From positions 91,041-155,040 of the forward strand of contig DELY01000044.1 of assembly GCA_002354655.1 (NCBI GenBank): a stretch of 64,000 bases of DNA, read 5' to 3'. Under the pieces are notes generated by a model. That model ran no database searches. It worked only from the letters and a program-made list of their open reading frames with translations, and had not been told where the DNA came from. Below are positions 1 through 8,178 of this stretch, one piece after another. Position numbers and translations under genes: made by a program. Source of the stretch: Pseudomonas sp. UBA2684 (GTDB taxonomy: Bacteria; Pseudomonadota; Gammaproteobacteria; Pseudomonadales; Pseudomonadaceae). The stretch's first letter is position 1. Each line of letters begins with the position of its first letter.

Positions 1-34
1 GGTCTGCATCAACATTTAACGGGCACATCGCCAT

Positions 35-66
35 AAAAAAACCGGCTCACCAGGAGCCGGTTTTTT
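35..66. terminator. Bidirectional intrinsic terminator
   Basis: A 7-bp GC stem (42-48 with 54-60, loop ACCAG) is flanked by seven A on the left and six T on the right, so it can end transcription from either side. It lies just past the stop of the hydratase/dehydrogenase gene that reads leftward and probably ends that operon. Confidence 0.85.
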
Positions 67-78
67 CGTTAGACGCGC

Positions 79-2223
79 TTAGAAACCCTGGTTTTTCGCC
101 GCTTTTTCCAGCAGCAGCGCCGGCGGCAGGAAGCGCTCGCCATACTGCTCGGCCAGGTACTGGGCGCGGGCAACGAAGTCCTGCACGCCATACTGGTTGA
201 TAAACTGCAGCGCACCACCGGTCCAGGCGGCAAAGCCGATGCCCATGATCGAGCCGATATTGGCGTCGGCAACCGACTTCAGCACGCCCTCTTCCACGCA
301 GCGCACGGTTTCGATGGCCTGAATAAACAGGATGCGATCACGTACGTCGATCTGCGAGATCTGCGCATCGCGCTTCTCGAAACGCGCCTTGAGTTCTGGC
401 CACAGATGCTTCTTGCCGCCTGCAGGGTAATCGTAGAAGCCGCTACCTGCCGCCTTGCCCGGCCGCTTGTACTCATTGAGCATCATGTCGACTACCGCGA
501 ATGCCGGGTGCGCAGGGATCTGTTTGCCCTCGGCGGCTAGGTCCTTGATGGTCTGCTGACGGATATGGTTCATCAGACTCATCGACACTTCGTCGCTGAT
601 CGCCAACGGGCCGACCGGCATACCGGCCTTGCGCGCCTCGTTCTCGATCATCGCCGCCGACACGCCTTCGCCCAGCATGGCCAGGCCTTCGTTGGTGAAG
701 GTACCGAACACCCGCGAGGTGAAGAAGCCGCGACTGTCGTTGACCACGATCGGAGTCTTCTTGATCTGCATCACGTAGTCGAAACCACGTGCCAGGGTTT
801 CGTCGCTGGTGTATTCGCCCTTGATGATTTCCACCAACGGCATCTTGTCCACCGGGCTGAAGAAATGCAGGCCGATAAACTTGTCCTGCTTCTGCACCGC
901 GTTGGCCAGGCCGGTGATCGGCAGGGTCGAGGTGTTCGAGGCAATCACCGCATCGCTCAGCGCCGCGCGCTCGGCTGCCGCGGTGACGTTGGCCTTGAGG
1001 TCGCGATCCTCGAATACCGCTTCGATAATCAAATCACAACCTTCGAAGTCGGCATCGCTGACAGTCGGTTTAATCCGCGCCAGGATGCCATCGCGCTTCT
1101 CGGCGCTCATCTGGCCACGGCCGACCTTCTTCTCCAGCAGCTTGGCCGAGTAATCCTTGCCCTTCTCGGCCGCCTCGATGGAGATGTCCTTGAGCACCAC
1201 CTCGATCCCGGCAACCGCCGACACATAGGCAATACCCGCGCCCATCATACCGGCACCGAGCACACCGACCTTCTTGGTCACATAGGGCTCGAAGCCTTGC
1301 GGACGGGAGCCGCCGGCGTTGATTTCATTGAGCTGGAACCAGAAGGTGCCAATCATGTTCTTCGCCACCTGGCCGGTGGTCAGCTCGGTGAAGTAGCGTG
1401 CTTCGATGATCTGCGCAGTGTCGAAGTCGACCTGGGCACCCTCGACGGCGGCGCACATGATCTTCTCCGGCGCTGGGAAGCAGCCCTTGGTCTTGTCGCG
1501 CAGCACGCTCGGGGCGATGGCCAGCATCTGCGCCACGTTCGGGCTCGACGGCGTGCCGCCGGGGATCTTGTAGCCAGACACATCCCACGGCTGTTTCGCC
1601 GTCGGGTTGGCGGCGATCCAGGCGCGGGCCTTGGCCAGCAGGTCATCCTTGTCGGAGGCCAGCTCATGGATCAAACCGGCCTTGAGCGCGGCATCCGGAC
1701 GGACCTTCTTGCCTTCAGCCAAGTACGGCAGAGCCTTTTCCAGACCGAGCAGGCGCACCATACGCACCACCCCGCCACCGCCTGGCAGCAGGCCGAGGGT
1801 TACTTCCGGCAGGCCCAGTTGCACGCTGGAGCTGTCCAGGGCGATGCGATGGTGGCAGGCCAGGGCAATTTCCCAGCCGCCGCCCAGGGCCGCACCGTTG
1901 ATGGCAGCCACCACCGGCTTGCCCAGGCATTCCAGGCGGCGCAGTTGGCCCTTGATATTGAGGATCATCTGGTAGAAGGCCGGCGCGTCGGCCTTGGTCA
2001 CCTTGATCAGCTCATTCAGGTCGCCGCCGGCGAAGAAGGTCTTCTTCGCGGAGGTGACAATCACCCCGGCGATGGCGTCCTTCTCGGCTTCCAGGCGCTC
2101 GACAATCTTGCCCATGGCCTCGCGGTACACCGCGTTCATGGTATTGGCGCTCTGGCCAGGCATGTCCATGGTCAGAACGACGATATTGTCCTGGCCTTTT
2201 TCGTAACGGATGGCGTCAGTCAT
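79..2223 (-). CDS. Bifunctional enoyl-CoA hydratase / 3-hydroxyacyl-CoA dehydrogenase (FadB/FadJ type)
   Basis: This 714-residue protein should hydrate 2-enoyl-CoA and oxidise 3-hydroxyacyl-CoA with NAD+ in cytoplasmic beta-oxidation. An N-terminal crotonase domain (about residues 10-190) carries the oxyanion-hole segment GAALGGGWEIA. A Rossmann domain follows with GAGMMGAGIAY near residue 320, then HFFSPVDKMPLVEI with the catalytic His, then the C-terminal dehydrogenase dimer domain. I start at ATG 2223 because GAAGAG precedes it at normal distance; an in-frame start six codons upstream lacks this. It follows the thiolase gene on the same strand, so both trifunctional activities are encoded together. 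Length and architecture fit FadJ; I cannot decide between the FadB and FadJ subfamilies. Confidence 0.93.
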   Translation of the reverse strand: MTDAIRYEKGQDNIVVLTMDMPGQSANTMNAVYREAMGKIVERLEAEKDAIAGVIVTSAKKTFFAGGDLNELIKVTKADAPAFYQMILNIKGQLRRLECLGKPVVAAINGAALGGGWEIALACHHRIALDSSSVQLGLPEVTLGLLPGGGGVVRMVRLLGLEKALPYLAEGKKVRPDAALKAGLIHELASDKDDLLAKARAWIAANPTAKQPWDVSGYKIPGGTPSSPNVAQMLAIAPSVLRDKTKGCFPAPEKIMCAAVEGAQVDFDTAQIIEARYFTELTTGQVAKNMIGTFWFQLNEINAGGSRPQGFEPYVTKKVGVLGAGMMGAGIAYVSAVAGIEVVLKDISIEAAEKGKDYSAKLLEKKVGRGQMSAEKRDGILARIKPTVSDADFEGCDLIIEAVFEDRDLKANVTAAAERAALSDAVIASNTSTLPITGLANAVQKQDKFIGLHFFSPVDKMPLVEIIKGEYTSDETLARGFDYVMQIKKTPIVVNDSRGFFTSRVFGTFTNEGLAMLGEGVSAAMIENEARKAGMPVGPLAISDEVSMSLMNHIRQQTIKDLAAEGKQIPAHPAFAVVDMMLNEYKRPGKAAGSGFYDYPAGGKKHLWPELKARFEKRDAQISQIDVRDRILFIQAIETVRCVEEGVLKSVADANIGSIMGIGFAAWTGGALQFINQYGVQDFVARAQYLAEQYGERFLPPALLLEKAAKNQGF

Positions 2224-2255
2224 TTTAAATTCTCTTCCCAAATGTCGGGGGAGCG

Positions 2256-2372
2256 CTTCAGGGGCGTAGCGAGCGAAGGTCAGGCAAGGCGGAAATCATT
2301 CGGGAAGCGGAGTTTGCTGGTGCAAATGAGCATTCCCGGAGGATTTCCAACGCTGCATGGCCGAGCGCAGTA
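2256..2372. repeat. Degenerate intergenic repeat, related to the 26962-27182 element
   Basis: The sequence between the thiolase and dehydrogenase genes shares a core with the inverse of the element at 26962-27182: an AAGCG-AGTTT stretch, then AAATGAGCATTCC and a GG-rich tail, preceded by a CAGGCAAG stretch. It is clearly diverged and lacks the terminal inverted repeats. It sits inside an apparent operon, so it is probably transcribed. Confidence 0.5.
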
Positions 2373-2387
2373 GCCCGTGATAGCTCC

Positions 2388-3593
2388 TTAGATTCGTTCA
2401 ATGATGGTGGCGATACCCATGCCGCCACCCACGCACAGGGTGGCCAGGCCGTAGCGCAACTGGCGCTTCTCCAGCTCGTCGAGCAGGGTGCCGAGGATCG
2501 CGCAACCGGTCGCGCCCAGCGGGTGGCCCATGGCGATGGAGCCGCCGTTGACGTTGACCTTGTCTTCGCTGACGCCCATGTCCTTCATAAATTTCATCAC
2601 CACCGAGGCGAACGCCTCGTTGACCTCGAACAGGTCGATGTCATTGACGTTCAACCCGGCCTTGGCCAGCGCCTTGCGCGTGGCCGGCGCAGGGCCGGTG
2701 AGCATGATGGTTGGGTCGGTACTGGTCACGGCGGTGGCAACGATGCGTCCACGCGGCTTCAAGCCCAGCTCCTTGCCCTTGGCGGCGCTGCCGATCAGCA
2801 TCAGGGCCGAGCCATCGACGATGCCGGAGCTGTTGCCCGGGGTGTGCACGTGGTTGATCTGCTCGACATGGCTGTAAACCCGCAACGCAGTGCTGTCGAA
2901 GCCCATCTGGCCCATCATCTCGAAGCTCGGCTTGAGCTTGCCCAGGCCGTCGAGGGTGGAGTCACCGCGGATAAATTCGTCGTGGTCGAGCAGGACGATG
3001 CCGTTCTGATCGGCCACTGGAATCAGCGACTTGTTGAACGAGCCGTCCTTGCTGGCACGGGCGGCTTTCTGCTGTGAGCGCAGGGCAAAGCTATCGACAT
3101 CAGTACGGCTGAAGCCTTCCAGGGTGGCGATCAGGTCCGCGCCGATGCCCTGCGGGGTGAAGTGGGTGTGCATATTGGTCGCTGGGTCCATCACCCAGGC
3201 GCCGCCGTCGGAACCCATGGGAATGCGCGACATCGACTCGACGCCGCCGACCACCACCAGGTCCTCGAAACCGGAACGCACCTTCATCGCGCCGAGGTTC
3301 ACCGCTTCCAGGCCCGAGGCGCAGAAGCGGTTGAGTTGCACGCCCGACACGCTGACATCCCAATCGGCGACCATGGCCGCGGTCTTGGCGATGTCCGCGC
3401 CCTGATCCCCCACCGGCGTCACACAGCCGAGCACGATGTCATCGACCTGGCTGGTGTCCAGGTTGTTGCGCGCTTGCAGCGCCTTGAGCAGGCCGGCGAT
3501 CAGGTCGACAGGCTTGACGCTGTGCAGCGCCCCGTCCTTCTTGCCTTTACCGCGGGGCGTGCGCACCGCATCGAAAATAAATGCTTCGGTCAT
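2388..3593 (-). CDS. Acetyl-CoA C-acyltransferase (thiolase)
   Basis: A 401-residue thiolase that cleaves 3-ketoacyl-CoA with CoA, the last step of beta-oxidation, or runs the reverse condensation. All family hallmarks are visible: nucleophilic Cys91 in [10 protein letters not shown], the GHPLGATG motif with the catalytic His near residue 357, and the second Cys in CVGGGMG near residue 387. It is the first gene of a leftward pair with the hydratase/dehydrogenase, 164 bp apart, with a degenerate repeat in the gap. The ATG at 3593 is the only sensible start. Substrate chain length cannot be read from the sequence. Confidence 0.94.
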   Translation of the reverse strand: MTEAFIFDAVRTPRGKGKKDGALHSVKPVDLIAGLLKALQARNNLDTSQVDDIVLGCVTPVGDQGADIAKTAAMVADWDVSVSGVQLNRFCASGLEAVNLGAMKVRSGFEDLVVVGGVESMSRIPMGSDGGAWVMDPATNMHTHFTPQGIGADLIATLEGFSRTDVDSFALRSQQKAARASKDGSFNKSLIPVADQNGIVLLDHDEFIRGDSTLDGLGKLKPSFEMMGQMGFDSTALRVYSHVEQINHVHTPGNSSGIVDGSALMLIGSAAKGKELGLKPRGRIVATAVTSTDPTIMLTGPAPATRKALAKAGLNVNDIDLFEVNEAFASVVMKFMKDMGVSEDKVNVNGGSIAMGHPLGATGCAILGTLLDELEKRQLRYGLATLCVGGGMGIATIIERI

Positions 3594-4045
3594 GGCGTCC
3601 TCAGACCTCCAATGGAGGGTGGCTGGCGGCGCGTTGATGCCTCGCGCCGGTTCTTGTCGAGAGCCCCTACCATACGCCCCAGCCGGCCAGGCTCAATGAC
3701 CGAAGCGCTCAGGGCCATTGACCACTGTGCTCAGACGAACGGTCGCTTGCTGGCGTTGTACTGGCACATATGAGAACGAGGTGTCTGGCTCAAGGGCTGC
3801 TGCCGGCTTTTGCGCTGCGCGGCATAACCCAACGTTGCAAACCCTCATAAGCTAACAACCAAGTCATCTAAAGGATCTGTGACGCGGGCCCTAGAGTTAC
3901 TCGTAGCTGCAGTGACGCAGCGAATGCCGCCGCCGGGTTTTGCCGGGGCGGTTTTTCAGTCCACGCCCAGGCGTGACGCTGAGCCCGACAGGCCTTGAGA
4001 GCGGGCATTCGACGCCACACCAACAAGAACAAAAGGCATACGGCC
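3594..4045. other. Gene-poor interval upstream of the thiolase gene
   Basis: No convincing long gene lies here. The thiolase promoter should be near the left end. A 25-codon ORF beginning at the ATG near 3696 has no ribosome binding site and is not called. The right part holds a rho-independent-type hairpin (3927-3956) reading rightward, so a short plus-strand transcript of unknown nature may end there. Confidence 0.4.
3927..3956 (+). terminator. Candidate intrinsic terminator
   Basis: CCGCC pairs with GGCGG (3927-3931 with 3947-3951), with further inner CCGG pairing and one bulged base, followed by five T. It reads rightward although no plus-strand protein gene precedes it, which suggests a short untranslated RNA or a leader attenuator upstream of the small ORF at 4046. 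Confidence 0.45.
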
Positions 4046-4141
4046 ATGTTTAAACAGCCCAAAGTCCGTCAAGCAAGCCTGATAGTGTTTGCCACCGCAG
4101 TCATTTTGATCCTTCCCAATCTGACCCGTTTGGTCGGCTGA
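4046..4141 (+). CDS. Small hydrophobic protein, 31 residues
   Basis: This ORF is ATG to TGA with an AAGG-containing stretch a few bases upstream. The product has a basic N-terminus (MFKQPKVRQ) followed by about 15 hydrophobic residues (LIVFATAVILILP) and a short polar end, the typical shape of a single-span inner-membrane micro-protein. It sits alone between two gene clusters, about 90 bp beyond a candidate terminator. I do not recognise a family. The coding call rests only on start context and composition. Confidence 0.45.
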   Translation: MFKQPKVRQASLIVFATAVILILPNLTRLVG

Positions 4142-4431
4142 TCGTCCATCTCCTGTCGCTGCGTACCGCGCTGAAGCGGTCAACGCAGCGCAGGCAACCA
4201 CCACGGCAATAAACCGAAGGCCAGCGCCGGAGAACAGCAGCGTTTACAGTTTCGGTGCCTGCCGCGCAGACCCAGCCATCGCCAATTCAGCCGCGCTCAA
4301 TGTCGGCGCCACTGCCGCGAACCACTCAGCCAGCATGACCGGCACCTATCGGCAAAACAGCCTACTAGCCCTCTGCGCCGGGCCTAGGCAATTGTGCTAG
4401 GGTGCCATCGACATGACCTGAGGAGACGGCA

Positions 4432-4791
4432 ATGCGCGGATTGATCGCCGCTTCGATCCTGTTACTGAGCCTGCCATTGACTGCCGCCGAGACCGATATG
4501 GCAGCGGCTGTCGCAGCGCTCGACAACCCCGCCAGCCAGTTGCTCGACGTGCGCAGCGCAGACGAATTCGCCAGCGGCGCCCTGCCCGGCGCCAAACGCA
4601 TCGAGCACTCGCAGATTGCCGCGCAAATCACCAGCGTGGTACCCGACAAAGACACCGTCATCGTGCTCTATTGCCGCAGTGGCCGGCGCTCAAGCATGGC
4701 CCAGGACAGCCTCGCCGACCTGGGCTATCGCAACGTGATCAATGGCGGTGGCTACGACGAGCTGAGCGCGGCCCTGGAGCAACAGCAGTGA
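4432..4791 (+). CDS. Periplasmic rhodanese-domain protein
   Basis: A 119-residue protein with a signal peptide (about residues 1-19, ending LTAAE) and a single rhodanese domain. The active-site loop is CRSGRRS with Cys81, so persulfide chemistry or a binding-only role in the periplasm is possible. The start has a GAGGAGA box at the right distance. Its stop overlaps the start of the downstream cytochrome by four bases (GTGA), implying translational coupling and a shared periplasmic function, perhaps in sulfur oxidation. The substrate is unknown. Confidence 0.85.
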   Translation: MRGLIAASILLLSLPLTAAETDMAAAVAALDNPASQLLDVRSADEFASGALPGAKRIEHSQIAAQITSVVPDKDTVIVLYCRSGRRSSMAQDSLADLGYRNVINGGGYDELSAALEQQQ

Positions 4792-5609
4792 AGCTGCGTG
4801 CACTGCTATGCAGCCTACTGATCTCTGCCGGCGTTGCTCAGGCCGCCGAGCTGCAACTGGACATCGGCGCCTCCAGCCGTTCATGGACGACCGCCGAACT
4901 GCTTACCCATCCCCAGGCACAACGCATCGAAATTGCCGATGACGTCAGTTACCAACGCACCATGCACTACCGCGCCGTACCAGTGGCGGCGCTGCTCAGC
5001 GGCGTGCAACCCGGCGATCACCTGCAAGCGGTGGCGCTGGACGGATTTGCCGCCGAACTGCCGGCGGCGCCACTGCTTAGCCAGAGCGGCGCACAAGCGT
5101 GGTTGGCGGTGGAAGACCCAGATCAACCCTGGCCGCCCTTGGCCGCCAACAAACCCAGCGCGGGGCCCTTCTACCTGGTCTGGCAGCAGCCCGCGGCCAG
5201 CCAGATAGGCCCAGAACAATGGCCCTATCAGGTGGTGCGCATGCGCACACTGGCACCGGTGAACGAACGGTTCCCTGAGCTGCTGCCGGCGGCCGATGCC
5301 CAGGTACAAGTCCAGGCCGGCTTCGCGCAGTACCAGAAACACTGCATGGCCTGTCATCGCCTGAATGCGGCGGGTGATTCACAGTTCGGCCCGGACCTGA
5401 ATACTCCGTACAACCCAACCGAGTATTTCGCCGGCGATTTTCTGCGCCAGTACATCCGCGATCCGCAACGCCTGAGGCGCTGGCCACAGGGTCAGATGCC
5501 AGGGTTTAAGCGCGAGGTGCTGAGTGACCAGGCACTGGCGCAGTTGCTCGCGTACCTGCACCACATGGCCGCCCGCAAGGTCGCCTCGCACGAGGCGGCC
5601 CCGCACTAA
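4788..5609 (+). CDS. Secreted protein with C-terminal c-type cytochrome domain
   Basis: A 273-residue exported protein: signal peptide about 1-20 (ending AQAAE), an N-terminal domain of about 130 residues resembling the non-catalytic part of sulfite-oxidase-like folds, and a monohaem cytochrome c domain with CMACH at 186-190. I start at GTG 4788, which overlaps the rhodanese stop and puts the signal peptide at the very N-terminus; a longer frame upstream only reads through the rhodanese gene. The product probably passes electrons from a periplasmic oxidation to the respiratory chain. The N-terminal assignment is uncertain. Confidence 0.8.
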   Translation: MKLRALLCSLLISAGVAQAAELQLDIGASSRSWTTAELLTHPQAQRIEIADDVSYQRTMHYRAVPVAALLSGVQPGDHLQAVALDGFAAELPAAPLLSQSGAQAWLAVEDPDQPWPPLAANKPSAGPFYLVWQQPAASQIGPEQWPYQVVRMRTLAPVNERFPELLPAADAQVQVQAGFAQYQKHCMACHRLNAAGDSQFGPDLNTPYNPTEYFAGDFLRQYIRDPQRLRRWPQGQMPGFKREVLSDQALAQLLAYLHHMAARKVASHEAAPH

Positions 5610-5618
5610 GCGCCGCGG

Positions 5619-6353
5619 CTACTTCCAGTAATCGTCCGGCGGCGCCGGCAACTGCCCAAGCAACTCGCGCAGCCCAGCGCACCATTGCTGACGGATACCT
5701 TCGAAGTAAGGATCGCCCTCCTGCACGCGGAAGCCGCGTGGCACCTCCAGGCTGTCGGCCTTGTACACCAACAGGTCCAGCGGCATACCGACCGAGAGGT
5801 TGCTGCGGATGGTCGAATCGAAGGAAATCAAGGCGCAGCGCAAGGCCTGCTGCAACGACGTTTGATGGCTGAGCGCACGGTCGAGAATCGGCTTGCCGTA
5901 TTTGCTTTCGCCGATCTGGAAGTACGGCGTGTCGTCGGTAGAGGCAATGAAATTGCCCTGCGGATAGAGGTTGTAGAGCGCTGGCGCATCGCCGCGTATC
6001 TGCCCTCCGAGCAGGAAGGAGCAGCCCAGTTCGACGCCCTGAGTCAGCGTGGCGCCGCCGTCGCGGGCCAGCACTTCGCGCAGGGTATCGCCCACCAGCG
6101 TGGCCGCCGCGAACAAGCTGGGCACGCCATGCAGGTGCTCGCCCGCGCTGTTCAGGCGCTGACGCAGCAAGCTGATCACCGACTGTGAAGTCGCCAGGTT
6201 GCCGGCACTTTGCAGCACGATCAAACGCTCGCCGGGCACGCCGAAGACATGCTGCTTACGGAACGTCGCAATATGGTCGACGCCCGCATTGGTGCGCGAG
6301 TCGGAAACAAACACCAACCCCTCGACCAGGTTCATGGCAACGCAATAGGTCAT
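5619..6353 (-). CDS. Anbu: proteasome-type peptidase
   Basis: This 244-residue protein begins MTYCVAMN. After Met removal the N-terminal Thr would be the nucleophile of an Ntn hydrolase, as in proteasome beta subunits and HslV. The SDSRTNAGVD segment and the conserved Lys in the FRKQHVF strand match the Anbu family. I start at ATG 6353, because only that start exposes the Thr; an upstream in-frame ATG would bury it. It is the last gene of the leftward ATP-grasp / alpha-E / transglutaminase operon, 78 bp after the transglutaminase, with a hairpin between. Anbu and these partners are known to co-occur, and the cluster has been proposed to make and degrade a peptide tag. Confidence 0.88.
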   Translation of the reverse strand: MTYCVAMNLVEGLVFVSDSRTNAGVDHIATFRKQHVFGVPGERLIVLQSAGNLATSQSVISLLRQRLNSAGEHLHGVPSLFAAATLVGDTLREVLARDGGATLTQGVELGCSFLLGGQIRGDAPALYNLYPQGNFIASTDDTPYFQIGESKYGKPILDRALSHQTSLQQALRCALISFDSTIRSNLSVGMPLDLLVYKADSLEVPRGFRVQEGDPYFEGIRQQWCAGLRELLGQLPAPPDDYWK

Positions 6354-6375
6354 GTTCCACCTGTATAACAAACAC

Positions 6376-6404
6376 GCCCGGAGCAGCTGAAAACTGTTCC
6401 GGGC
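6376..6404. other. Stem-loop between transglutaminase and Anbu genes
   Basis: An 11-bp stem (6376-6386 with 6394-6404, one mismatch or wobble) with a 7-base loop occupies the only real gap in the four-gene operon. No T tract follows on the coding strand, so RNA stability or partial attenuation of Anbu is more likely than full termination. Confidence 0.5.
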
Positions 6405-6431
6405 GCCGTTGGATATCCTGCTAACGCAGTG

Positions 6432-7229
6432 CTACTGCTGTTGTACCCGCAACAGCGGGGCCACTTCCACCTGCGCATGCATTTTTTCGCTACCGCCGCC
6501 ACGGCGCATACCACGCACCGGGCACGCATCCAGGTAATCCAGGCCGACCGCCAGCTTCAGATGGCGCTCGGGTTTGGCCAGGCAGTTGGTCACATCGAAG
6601 CTGTACCAGGCACCATCCAGCCAGGCCTCGGCCCAGGCATGGCTGGCCAGGTGGTCGATGCTGTCGGTGTACAGGTAGCCGGACACGTAACGCGCCGGCA
6701 CGCCAAGGCTGCGGGCGCAGGCGAGAAACGCATGGGCGTGATCCTGGCACACGCCCTGACGCCCAGCGAAGGCCTCGACAGCGCTGGTTTCGACCAGGGT
6801 GGAACCCGGTTGGTAACCGATGTGTGCATGCAATGCATGCATCAACTCGATCAGGCCACTGCGGTCGTTGCGGTTCTTGCTTTGCTCACGGGCGAACGCG
6901 CGCAGTGCCTCATCCGGCTCGGTCAGGCGGGTAAAACGCAAAAACGGCAGGGCCGACTGGCTTTCATGTTCGGCCTCGCGCAGTTCATCGATCTCGACCT
7001 GACCACTGGCGCCGATGACGATGGATTCATGCGGTTCATCCAGGGTCAGCACGTGCAGGATATTGCCGTATGGGTCGAGCTGAGCGCGCACCGGACGCGG
7101 CAGGTTGAGCTGCCAGCTGAGTACCTGTTGACGTTCGCTGTCGTGCGGCGTCAGGCGCAGGTACTGGATACTGGCACGCACCTGGTGTTCGTAGTGGTAG
7201 GTGGTGTCGTGACTAATTGACAGTCTCAT
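6432..7229 (-). CDS. Transglutaminase-like cysteine peptidase
   Basis: A 265-residue protein of the bacterial transglutaminase-like superfamily. The nucleophile is in GVCQDHAHAFLACAR, and the SHAWAEAWLDGAWYSFD segment carries the His and the Asp. An N-terminal beta-rich domain (about residues 1-110, starting MRLSISHDTTYHYEH) is typical of this group. A strong GGAGGT box precedes ATG 7229, and the start overlaps the alpha-E stop by four bases. In such clusters it may hydrolyse or form isopeptide bonds on the peptide made by the ATP-grasp partner; that role is inferred. Confidence 0.88.
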   Translation of the reverse strand: MRLSISHDTTYHYEHQVRASIQYLRLTPHDSERQQVLSWQLNLPRPVRAQLDPYGNILHVLTLDEPHESIVIGASGQVEIDELREAEHESQSALPFLRFTRLTEPDEALRAFAREQSKNRNDRSGLIELMHALHAHIGYQPGSTLVETSAVEAFAGRQGVCQDHAHAFLACARSLGVPARYVSGYLYTDSIDHLASHAWAEAWLDGAWYSFDVTNCLAKPERHLKLAVGLDYLDACPVRGMRRGGGSEKMHAQVEVAPLLRVQQQ

Positions 7230-8176
7230 GCGACCTCCAGGTAAGAACTGTGGATGGCTTGACCGAGCTGGCGCACCAGCAGAATGAAGTCGGTCAACCA
7301 GGCATGTAGGCCCTCATCCAGGACCTCGTTGATGCTGGTGTAACGCAGGCGCGCCTCCAACTCGGCCGCCAGACGCTGCGCCGGGCGGCCGTTCTCGCCC
7401 GGCAGACTGGAGAGCATCAGGTTCAGCTCATCCATGCAGGCACGCAACGAACGCGGCACATCGGCGCGCAGTAGCAACAATTCGGAGACTTTGCGGGTGC
7501 CCGGCGAGCCCCGGTAGATCTCGGCGAAGGCCTCGAACGAGGACAACGCACGCAACAGGGCATTCCACTGGTAATAACTGCGCGCCGGGCGGCCGTCGAT
7601 TTCGTCGATGTCCTCGCCGAGCATTTCATAACGCGCATCGAGCAGGCGCAGGGTGTTGTCGGCGCGCTCGATAAAGGTGCCCAGGCGGATAAAGCGGTAC
7701 GGGTCGCCGCGCATGATGGTGCCGAAGGTGGCGCCGCGAAACAGGTGCGAACGTTCCTTGACCCACTCGCAGAAGCGGCTGATGCCGTACTGCCCGAGCC
7801 CCTGCTCGGCGATGCCACGAATCTCCAGCCAGGTGGCGTTAATGTTTTCCCACATGTCCGCGGTAATCCGCCCGCGCACCGCATGTGCATTGCTACGCGC
7901 CACACCCAGGCAGCTGTAGATACTCGCCGGGTTCTCCGCATCCAGGGCGAAAAAATGCAGCATGCGCTCGGCATGCAGCGGGCCGTGGCGACTCAGGTAA
8001 TCGTCCAGGGTGCCGGTGATCAGCAGTGGCATGGCCAGCTCTTCCAGACCATCGCCACGGCCATCCTGCGGCATCAAGGACAGCGAATAGCTGACGTCGA
8101 GCATGCGCGCGAGGTTCTCCGCACGCTCCAGGTAGCGCGACATCCAGTACAGGTCAGAGGCAGTTCTACTTAACAT
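7226..8176 (-). CDS. Alpha-E domain protein
   Basis: A 316-residue, mainly helical protein beginning MLSRTASDLYWMSRYLERAEN, the signature opening of the alpha-E family. ATG 8176 is used because homologues start there and the gene then abuts the ATP-grasp stop with a 2-bp gap; the much longer open frame upstream is a shadow of the ATP-grasp gene. The family always travels with circularly permuted ATP-grasp proteins, sometimes fused, and is thought to act in the same peptide-forming system. No catalytic residues are known to me. Confidence 0.88.
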   Translation of the reverse strand: MLSRTASDLYWMSRYLERAENLARMLDVSYSLSLMPQDGRGDGLEELAMPLLITGTLDDYLSRHGPLHAERMLHFFALDAENPASIYSCLGVARSNAHAVRGRITADMWENINATWLEIRGIAEQGLGQYGISRFCEWVKERSHLFRGATFGTIMRGDPYRFIRLGTFIERADNTLRLLDARYEMLGEDIDEIDGRPARSYYQWNALLRALSSFEAFAEIYRGSPGTRKVSELLLLRADVPRSLRACMDELNLMLSSLPGENGRPAQRLAAELEARLRYTSINEVLDEGLHAWLTDFILLVRQLGQAIHSSYLEVA

Positions 8177-8178
8177 GA

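Noticed and set aside
565-2373. 602-codon open frame on the plus strand
   Set aside because: It is antisense to the hydratase/dehydrogenase, which has full domain motifs. High-GC coding DNA often leaves such frames open; the product has no recognisable motif.
3696-3773. 25-codon ORF upstream of the thiolase gene
   Set aside because: No ribosome binding site, no distinctive composition.
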